The position numbers were made by a program, and so were the translations under genes. 64,000 nucleotides of DNA from Nicotiana tabacum (Eukaryota > Streptophyta > Magnoliopsida > Solanales > Solanaceae), in contig NC_134087.1 in the NCBI RefSeq assembly GCF_000715075.1, forward strand, positions 129,571,518 through 129,635,517. Reading direction: 5' to 3'. Of this stretch, positions 56,091 to 64,000 are shown one piece after another; the stretch's first letter is position 1, and each line of letters starts with the position of its first letter. Below the pieces are notes generated by a model. The model was not told the origin of the DNA and did not search any database. It saw nothing but the letters and a program-made list of their open reading frames with translations.

Positions 56091-58375
56091 TCCTAGCATA
56101 GTGATCTCATTTTTTAAGGCTCAATGGATTGTTGAGAAGGGATATTTGGTGTATTTAACTTTTGTCATAGATGTTAGTGTTGATACTCCTACTGTTGAGT
56201 CAGTTTCAGTTGTGAGGGAGTTTTCGGATGTGTTTCCAGAAGACCTATTGGGCATGCCACCCCATAGGAATATTGATTTTAGCATTGATTTGGCACCGGG
56301 TACATTGCTTATCTCTATCCCAACATACCGTATGGCTTCAGCAGAGTTAAAGGAATTGAAGGAATAGTTGCAAGAGTTGCTAGATAAGGGGTTCATCAGG
56401 CCTAGCATTTCATCTTAGGATGCGCTGGTGTTGTTTATTTAGAAGAAGGATGGTTCTATGAGAATGTGTATTGACTATAGGCAATTGAACAACGTCAGCA
56501 TCAAGAACAAATATCCATTGCCGCGCATTAATAATTTATTTGATTAGCTTCAGGGTGCTAAAGTGTTCTCAAAGATTGACTTGAGATCAAGGTATTACTA
56601 GTTGAAGATTAGAGCATCGGGCATCTCTAAAACAACTTTTAGGACTTGTTATAGGCATTATGAGTTTTTAGTGATGTCGTTGAGTTGACTAATGCCCTAG
56701 CATCTTTCATGCATTTGATGAACAATGTGTTCTATCCTTATTTGGGTTCTTTTTGTCAATGTGTTCATTGATGATATATTGGTGTATTCCCGTAGTAGGG
56801 AGGAGCACGAGCAGAATTTGAGGATTGTGCTTCAGAATTTGAGGGAGAAGAAGTCGTATGCTAAGTTCTCCAAGTACGAGCGTTGGTTAGACTTGGTGGC
56901 ATTCTTGGGACACATGGTGTCTAGTGATAGGATCAAGGTGGATCCGAAAAAGATTGAGGCAATTCAGATTTGGCCCTGACCTTCTACTGCTACTAAGATC
57001 CGGAGTTTCCTAGGTCTGGCTAGTTACTACCGTCGCTTTTTGGATTTGTGTTGCTAATGTGGATGGGTTGAGAGTTTTAATTCTTGAGGAGGCTCATAGT
57101 TCACGGTATTCAATTAATCTTGGTGCTACGAAGATGTACCGTCATTAGAAGCAGCATTATTGGTGGCGGGGGATGAAGAAAGACTTTGTCTGGTATGTTG
57201 GTGTATGAATTGTCAGCAAGTTAAGTATGAGCATCAAAGACCTGGTGGTTTGCTTCAGAGGTTAGATATAACGGAGTGGAAGTGAGAGCGTATTACCATA
57301 GATTTTGTGGTTGGATTTTCATACACTTTAAGGAGATATGACGTTGTTTGAGTCATTATGGACAAACAGACCAAGCATGTGCATTTCATTCCAGTCATGA
57401 CTTCCTACACTTCAGAGAAGTTGGCTAAGATCTACATTAGAGAGATTGTTCGCTTGCATGGTTTGCTTGTGTCTAGCAACTCAGATCGAGGCACTCAGTT
57501 TACTACGCACTTTTGGAGAGCTGTTCAGTATGATCTGGGCATGCAAGTTGAGTTGAGTACAACATCTCATCCACAGACGAACGGCAGTCTAAGTGGACCA
57601 TTTAGATTTTGGAGGATATGTTGAGGGCTTATATTATTGATTTCGGAGGTCAGTTGGATCAAATTCTACCATTAGAGGAGTTTCATTACAACAACAGCTA
57701 TCAGTGGAGCATCCATATAGCTCCCTATGAGGCACTATATGGGAGGCAATGTCGTTCTCTGGTTGGTTGGTTTGAGTCTGGCGAGGCTAGGCTATTGGGC
57801 ACATATTTGGTTCATGATGCTTTAGAGAAGGTGAAATTGATTCAGGAGTGGCTTCATACAGCATAGTCCAAGCAAAAGATTTATGCCAATAGGAAGGTTC
57901 GTGATGTGGCTTTCATGGTGAGTTAAAAGTTTCTTCTTCAAATTTCGCCTATGAAGGGCATGATATGGTTTGGGAAGAAGGGAAAGTTGATCCCTATGTA
58001 TATTAGTCCATTGAGGTGTTAGAGAGAGAGAGAGAGAGAGTGAGGTGTCCTAAAGGCTTGCTTTGCTACCCAGCTTACCGGGAGTTCATTCGGTATTCCA
58101 TGTTTTCATGCTTTAGAAGTACTATGCGGATCGGTCACATGTGTTCGATTTCAGTTCGGTGTAGTTCGATGAGAATATAGCCTATGAAGAAGATCCGGCG
58201 GCCATTTTAGATCAGCAGGTTTGAAAGATGGGTCTAAAGATATTACATCAGTGAAGATTCAGTGGAGAGGTCAACCGGTTAAGGAGGTGAATTGGGAAAC
58301 CAAGTGTGATATATGGAGCACATATCCGCAACTATTTGACATCCCATGTATAATTCTAAGCTCATTCGAGGACAA
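56091..58375 (+). pseudogene. Tekay-3 RT, integrase and chromodomain; RNase H deleted
   Basis: RT: DLAPGTLLISIPTYRMA, a TAG at 56545 in place of Gln, active site FIDDILVYS (56764-56775 onward), [12 protein letters not shown]. After SFLGLASYYRRF near 57040 the sequence jumps directly to integrase (CVANVDGLRVLILEEAHSSR). In Tekay-2 the same interval spans about 770 bp and encodes RNase H. Integrase keeps SNSDRGTQFTTHF. In the third acidic block a missing base near 57585 breaks the frame and the Glu codon appears replaced by Lys. The chromodomain at 58221-58345 (KDITSVKIQWRGQPVKEVNW) is readable. Confidence 0.75.
58021..58040. repeat. (AG)10 microsatellite in Tekay-3 integrase C-terminal region
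   Basis: Pure AG dinucleotide run inside the sequence that should encode the FEVL block; it adds to the frame damage. Confidence 0.9.
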
Positions 58376-58385
58376 ACATTTGTTT

Positions 58386-58397
58386 AAAAGGGGAGAA
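58386..58397 (+). other. Polypurine tract of Tekay-3
   Basis: aaaaggggagaa directly before the LTR start tgtaacg at 58398. Confidence 0.75.
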
Positions 58398-59420
58398 TGT
58401 AACGATCTGGCAGGTTGTTTTGTATATTTGAGCTTCGTTCCCCTATTTGATACTTCTCGTATGCTTGTTTGTTATTTCATGACATGTGGGGATGGTTGGT
58501 TTGGTTTAAAGAGGGTATTGGAGTGAATTGCAACACTTAGTCCATTGTTGGAAGCTTAAGTAAAAAAGTTGATCGAGCCTTGGCTTTTGAGTAAACGGTC
58601 TCGAAATGGAATTTTGGTGCTTTTGGTATGTCCGGATAGTGATTTTGGACTTAGACGTATGTCTGGATTGGAATTTGGAGGTTCCTATGATGTTCTGGCC
58701 CTAACTATTGAATGTTGGAAACTTGTAGGTTTAGAGAATTGATAGGTTTGACTGATAGTTGACTTTGTTATCGAGGTCTGTTTGGGATTCTGGGCTTTGG
58801 GATAGGTTTGTGTGGTGATTTATGACTTGTGGTCAAAATTTGGGATCATCTAAGTTAAATAGACGTGGTTCGGCATGAGTTTGGAAGTTGGAAGTTTGAT
58901 TAGTTCGTTAAGTTTGAAGTGAGGTGTGATTTATTATTTTGATGTTACTTTGTGTGATTTAAGGCCTCGAGTAGGTCCGTATTATGTTTTGAAACTGGTT
59001 GACATGATTGGATGGGTCCCGAGGGGCACGGGTGTTTTTGGATAGGTTCTGAACCATTTTGATGCTTTTTGGCAAGTCTAGTTCAGGTACACCGCATTTG
59101 CGGAGTGTGGCAAGCAGATGCGATGTTGCGTCTGCCAAGAGTAAGTCTGCACCTGTGATGGGAATCCTAGGATTGGAAGCTCACAGATGTGTAAGGGTGG
59201 TCGCTCCTTCGCAGGGCGCCTACGAGGTTTGGTCGAATCTACGGAGTTGTAGAAGCGAGTTGTGTGCATAGGTGCGGGAGGTCTGTGTTTTAAGTGATGC
59301 TTGCAGATGCCAGACTTCTGTCGCAGAAGCAACAGGGATTGAGGTCGGTTAAGCGAGTCAAGGGGTTTGGGCTTTGCTTTGGGCTACCAGAGCCGATAGA
59401 ATTAGGCTTGCAGACTTGGA
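58398..59420 (+). repeat. Tekay-3 3' LTR, truncated
   Basis: It starts tgtaacgatctggcagg. It contains the U3-type palindrome ccgcatttgcgg (59092-59103) and nearby half-sites (cagatgcgatgttgcg). The R/U5 part with hairpin arrays and the gggtgggaaat end are missing; the right limit is approximate. Confidence 0.65.
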
Positions 59421-59929
59421 CCCATGTTTTTGTCCAAAATCATTTCAAGATCAGCCCCTTCGAATACTGATTGGTCCTTTGCATAAATGACCTATTTTGG
59501 GTTTAACCCTCCTTTTTACTTAAAGAATTAAATTAATCAAGATTCTTTACTTAATAATTTATGCTAAAATACCTTATATTTTTTTGTGAATTAACACTTA
59601 ATGCATATGCATTATTTTTATAAAAAAAAAAATAGAAGAATGCTTTATAGAAATAATTCTAAAGTTAATACTGAAAAACTCTTTAAATTTGTGTAAGAAG
59701 ATGAACTACACGATATAACAAGGTAATTAATTAATAACGGAAGAATAATGGCATAATTATAATAATCCTAATAAACAGAAATCAATTTTATTGATAAGTA
59801 AGATAGAATGACATTAAAAATGCCATAAATATTTTGGAAAATTATTTTAAAAATAGGTTAAATATATTTTAGCAAACTATTATTGATTTAAGAAGCATAA
59901 AAAATTAATTCGGGGAAAGGAGGGTCAAA
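59421..59929. other. AT-rich sequence without recognisable feature
   Basis: No gene or repeat family recognised between the truncated Tekay-3 LTR and the LINE. Confidence 0.4.
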
Positions 59930-61800
59930 ATTGATCATCAACATAAAAGTATATGATTTCATTGAGTGGTTGTTCCTTGAGCAAGTACTTGCAGGATTGA
60001 GCTTTCAGTTGTGTTATGGCAGTGTCTTGTTCCATCATTATAAATAGTAATCCTACCCCTCCTTTTGTTGCAAAGAGAGGGGTGAGACAGCGTGATCTCA
60101 TGTTCCCATATTTGTTTGTTTTGACAATGGAATATTTGACAAAATTGTTGAGGATTCTAAAGTACAAGCCTGACTTTAATTTTCATCCTAGATGTGAGAA
60201 GTTGAATATCACCCAACTAGCGTTATGAATGATCTAATCCTATTTTGTAGAGGGGATGCTTCCAACAGTTTTTCAAAGCTTCAACGTTAAATGCAAATCA
60301 AAGCAAAAGTTACACCTATTTTGGAGGTGGTTCCAGTTAGTATTTAATAGGAAGTTATTCAGCAACATGGTTTCTTAGTAGGAGTCCTACCATTTAGATT
60401 TCTTTGAGTACCTTTGAGCACAAAGAGATTATCAATTGGTCAGTGACAACCTCTCCTTGATAAATTGATGGGAAGGGTGGCCAGCTGGACTGCCAAATTC
60501 TTATCATATGCTGGGAGGATACAATTAATCAAGAGTGTACAGATTATTGTGCAATCCTTCTGGTCACATATTTTTCCTCTTCCAAAAGAAGGTTATTCAA
60601 AAATTGAAATTCCCTGGACAGGTGCAACTGAAGCCAAAAAGAGGCTGTGGTGGCATGGAAAAACTAGCTGGCTAAGCAAATGGTCTCATACAACTGATAA
60701 ATACACATGGAACAAAGCTGCAATCTTAAAGCACCTTTGAAATATATGAAAAAAGAAGAACAAGCTATGGATCCAATAGTGCATTGTCTGCTACATAAAA
60801 GATAAAGAGCCCTGGAGTGTGATCAGTAAGCAAGCTTCATGATTAATTCAGAAGGTTCTACAAGCTGCAATGTATTTAACTGAATTTGGTTTGTGGAGAA
60901 AGGACGTACTGAACTCAGAAAGCTATTCCATAAGGGCTATATATAATCAAGTAAGAGGAAATTTCCCAAGTAGATTGGAGAAGAATCATATGCAACAATT
61001 AAGGGAGCCCTGAATGGTTATTCATACTTCATTTAGCAGTCCATGAAAGGTTATATACTGGGGATAGACTAACCAAATGGGGTGTTTCAACTATTCTAAT
61101 ATGCCCACTATGTGAAGTTTATATGGAGGACCATCAACATTTATTTTTTTAACTGCAGCTTTTCAGCAACTATGTGGATGAAGTTACTTAGATAACAAGG
61201 TGTGAGCAGGTCAGTTCAGGGATGGAAAGAGGATCTTGAATGTACCATAATACATGCCAATAAGAGGAACTCTTAAGCAGCAGGCAGTGGCGAAGCTAGG
61301 AATTTACCCAAGGATATTTAAATTTGAAAGAAATAAAAACATTCCGACAAAGGGTGTTCAATATGTGTTATATACCTCTAAAATGTAATATTTTATCTAT
61401 ATACACAGTGCAATTTTTCGACGAAGAGAACTGATCACCCTTATAACCATGTGGCTTCGCCACCTGCAACAGCCTACAGAATGATTTTAGCTGGAGCTGT
61501 TTATCACTTATGGCGGGAGAGAAGCTATAAAAAATTTCAACACAAGAAGAGGAGCTGTACAGACATAACTAGACTAATTGTTCAGGAAACGCATTACATG
61601 GGAAGCTTGAGGCCAAGATAAGTTAGGCAAATGCAGCTATTAAACTTTTATCCTTAGTTTGTTAAGTTGCCAGATGCAGGAGATAGGTAGTAGCAGTTGT
61701 TTTAAATTTGCAGTGCTGAAGTTTGGGGTCATATGACCAACTTTAGGGATGATAGTTATACATGTAAATACTTTTCCTTGGTAACAAAAGTTTGTTAATT
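59930..61800 (+). pseudogene. 5'-truncated L1-type LINE: RT C-terminal half and zf-RVT domain
   Basis: Remnant of the ORF2 of a plant L1 LINE. RT blocks: YDFIEWLFLEQVLAG (59950), PTPPFVAKRGVRQRDL (60052), PYLFVLTMEYLTKLLRILKY (60108), DFNFHPRCEKLNITQLAL (60174). The FADD active site is broken by a small deletion near 60227. Then GRVASWTAKFLSYAGRIQLI (60472) and a zinc-binding zf-RVT region near 61031-61180 (HERLYTGDRLTKWGVSTILI, CPLCEVYMEDHQH). After a small TIR element insert (61285-61466) it continues AYRMILAGAVYHLWRERSYK (61471-61530). It begins mid-RT, typical 5' truncation. Stops and frameshifts throughout. Confidence 0.8.
61285..61466. mobile_element. Small TIR element (MITE, hAT-like) inside the LINE
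   Basis: It starts cagtggcgaagctagg and ends catgtggcttcgccac(ctg): inverted ends gtggcgaagc / gcttcgccac. About 182 bp, AT-rich, no coding. The LINE reading resumes right after it. Flanks gcagcagg and gcaacagc could be a decayed 8-bp duplication. Confidence 0.65.
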
Positions 61801-61904
61801 ATCCATAAAATCACGTGGACAGCTTGGGGCACAAATAAAAAGCTTTCGATTGCCAAATGTCTTTGGAAAATAAAAATCTGTTGGTGGCCACCCGATCTAC
61901 CTCT

Positions 61905-62400
61905 TTTCTTTTGTTAATAATTGTGTCATGCGGAAGCTAGCAAATCAAACCTTGAACGATGATATTTCAGATAATAAAATAGAAATATATCAAAAGAGAT
62001 ACAAACATTTAATTTGATTCGGTCAATTGACATATGTCCACAGGCGGAGATGAGCAATCCACCATATAAAAGAGTACAAAATATCGATAGAACAACCTAA
62101 CAAAGAGGTAAACATAAGTGGCAGGCTAACACTTGTCCCGGAATTCTCCCCTTAAACAAAACTACATTGTGCATGCTACTGGATGAGAAGGAAGGATCCT
62201 CAATTTATAGAAGTCCAACTATTTTCTTCCAAAAAGAAGGGACTGGCCAAATATGAGATATTTATAATTTTCTTCTAAGGAAAGGAAAACTCATTTATGG
62301 TAACTATATTGCCCTTTCTTTCAAGAAACAAGAAAACCAAATATGGTAAGAAAATTAGGACAAACACTTAACAACCTCCACCAATAACTGGTACGAGTAA
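61905..62400 (-). mobile_element. Probable copia-type LTR fragment
   Basis: On the - strand: TTCTATAAATTGAGG (TATA-like, 62198-62213 on +), CCGGGACAAGTGTTAGCCTG, GGATTGCTCATCTCCGCC and an end near GCATGACACAATTATT. This order resembles LTRs of Solanaceae copia elements. No internal region seen; limits approximate. Confidence 0.4.
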
Positions 62401-62764
62401 CTCTATCCGCAAAAGCTTGGATAGAAGGGAAGAAATCACTAAATATTTTATGCCTCCGCTGGAATTTTAAACCTGAAACCTCATGGTTCTCATCCACTTT
62501 ATTGATCACTAGGTCATACCCTTGGGTGCCTTCCTCTTTTTATCTTCTTGTTCTCCTCTTTTACCCACCCTCCACATATAGTGATTGAATAAATTTAGAA
62601 AATATATAAATAAAGTTGTCCAGTCCTCTGATTTTCCTATCTCAGTCCATACTTTTTAATGTTAAAATTGTGGGAATCGTCTTCACATTTTTTGGTTAAT
62701 TTTATACTAAATATTCAAAATCTTGTAAAATCTCATAAACGCTTCTTATCCAACATTTACATGG

Positions 62765-63025
62765 TTGGCTCAGTGGCCCAAGAAACAGAGGGTTCAACAA
62801 AAAATAGTGGCTTCTACCAATTTTGATTCATCGTCTTTTTTCAAGGATTGCAGTACGGTTTCTTTCATGGAGAAATCTGTCAATTCTATTAAAAAGAGTG
62901 ATAAAGAAATTCAAAATTTGATCGAGAGAGTAGCGGAATTCTGTAATATGTATGCCAGCAAGGAGGAGCGAAGAAGCTCTTCATTTACCAGAAAGCAGCA
63001 AACTAGTTTTGCTCAACGGACATAA
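62765..63025 (+). CDS. Short hydrophilic ORF, unknown, doubtful
   Basis: 86 codons without recognised domain; Lys/Glu/Ser-rich with a possible short coiled coil (SIKKSDKEIQNLIERVAEF). The first codon at 62765 is TTG; the first in-frame ATG is at 62867. It could be an exon of a gene or of a captured fragment, or chance. Confidence 0.15.
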   Translation: MAQWPKKQRVQQKIVASTNFDSSSFFKDCSTVSFMEKSVNSIKKSDKEIQNLIERVAEFCNMYASKEERRSSSFTRKQQTSFAQRT

Positions 63026-64000
63026 GCTGAGGCTGTCTAGAATCAGTGGGATCGTCATATGTACATACTTTTAATTTGTTTTTCAGATATATGGCTAGTT
63101 TGAGCCGAAAGCAATGCGTTAAGTCGAACCAACAGAACTTACGTTAAATCTAGCTTCCCCTGCACGTTTTTATGATTCATGAAATTAAATTTATCTACAT
63201 GATAAGAGGAATTCTCTAATTGAAAAGCCAAGGTTATAGTGGACTATTCAGTAAGAATTCAACTGAAGAGATGATTTTGAGATCTCGTTTATTCATTTGT
63301 GGCAATAAGAACGTTAGAACATATCAACGTTCAAGGAAGAAACATTTATTGAGCATTGTGATAAAGAGAGTTAAAGACTAGCGCTATTTCATTTACCATC
63401 TGGATATGCATATAAAAAGCACTTCTTCGAAGAAATTATAACTTTATTCGTATGTGCATCTTCTGACAATAGAGAGGCACCTAGGCTGAAGAAAATTTGT
63501 TGTTCAGACCATGTCATCGTTTCATAATATATCGTACAATCCAATAACTGCTGGAAATAGGTCATGTATGTGATGAAAGGCCTTAAAAGAAGGTTAGGGC
63601 AAGTCTTTTATACCGGCAATACAGATGGTTATGAAAATAACAAAACAGCTATGGAAAGGCATTGTAGGTGACTCAAAGTACAAAACTTTCTACCATTAAG
63701 GGTTAAGACAGATTCATTCTTACAATAACAACTACACCTCAATCTCAAGCAAGTTAGTGTCAGTTAAGTGAGGATCCTCAGGGTACATGCTACTCCACAT
63801 AAGCTTGTCTCAGTCCAATAATATATACCTTAGTTTCTCCAGCACTAGAAGTCCTCTACATTTCTACTGGCATATAAATCTCTAATAATGAGACTAGAAG
63901 ACTCCTAGTGATATGAGATATACAAACATGACTAAAACTTAACACCAACTAAATGGTATTGATTAAAAATTTAAACACTTGAACTGCTTCTCGATTTGTA
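63026..64000. other. AT-rich sequence without recognisable feature
   Basis: I see no gene, RNA gene or known repeat here. Confidence 0.4.

Larger units (their letters stand above)
54768..59420 (+). mobile_element. Tekay-3: degraded Tekay-like chromovirus with internal deletion
   Basis: It begins inside gag at the Athila-like LTR junction and runs through protease, RT, integrase and chromodomain to PPT 58386-58397 and a truncated 3' LTR. It is the most decayed of the three Tekay copies, with the RNase H region missing. Its LTR start (tgtaacgatctggcagg) differs from Tekay-2, so it is a related but separate family. Confidence 0.8.

Noticed and set aside
1..64000. tRNA, rRNA or intact host genes
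   Set aside because: No cloverleaf with A and B boxes, no rDNA block and no multi-exon host gene could be supported by reading; tRNA-like matches are only primer binding sites.

Overview
This window is repeat-dense DNA from a plant nuclear genome, almost certainly a member of the Solanaceae and plausibly Nicotiana. The basis is the element content: Ogre/Tat-type and Tekay/Del-type Ty3-gypsy elements, an Athila-like element, a MULE carrying a Ulp1-like gene, a (TTG)n-tailed retroposon of the TS-SINE/RTE type, an L1-type LINE, and small TIR elements. I find no intact host gene, no rRNA or tRNA gene and no CRISPR array. All long coding remnants belong to transposable elements and nearly all are broken by stops or frameshifts. 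Species and family names rest on recognised motifs, not database searches.

Left half, a nested stack. A Tekay-like chromovirus (Tekay-1, + strand) runs from 2951 to 8214 and resumes at 30372-30614. Its pol is cut at 2950 by an Ogre/Tat LTR that fills 1-2950 and continues off-window. Its 3' LTR is cut at 8214/30372 by a complete 22.2-kb Ogre/Tat element on the - strand (8215-30371), flanked by a perfect 5-bp duplication (ATTGT). That element has 4.25-kb LTRs, PBS, ORF1 (plant-mobile-domain-like plus coiled coil), gag, protease, a putative 177-bp GT-AG intron, RT-RNase H, a second RNase H, integrase, a 3' UTR packed with tandem repeats, and a PPT. A large deletion in the aRNH-integrase region makes it non-functional.

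Middle. From about 30615 to 37150 lies a MULE: a multi-exon mudrA-like transposase (+) facing a multi-exon Ulp1/C48 protease-like gene (-), tail to tail. The Ulp1-like gene is interrupted by a 370-bp retroposon with a perfect 13-bp target duplication. Next come unassigned AT-rich DNA with a possible Helitron-like end and a 0.95-kb hAT-like element (38210-39162) with ATCGAT-rich subterminal inverted repeats.

Right half. Tekay-2 (40651-50921, +) has both LTRs, but the 5' LTR lacks about 0.9 kb. It abuts a degraded Athila-like element on the - strand (50922-54767), itself split by a copia-type LTR (about 51087-51963). The Athila-like LTR in turn interrupts the gag of Tekay-3 (54768 to about 59420, +), which has lost RNase H. 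The window ends with an L1-type LINE remnant carrying a small TIR element (59930-61800), a probable copia LTR (61905-62400) and unassigned AT-rich sequence.

The most unusual signals are structural. Both Tekay LTR types carry arrays of short hairpin-forming repeats at the same relative place, with different sequences, and in Tekay-2 the last unit keeps its hairpin through two compensatory base-pair changes. A shared motif also lies at the border of each coding block of the big Tat element.
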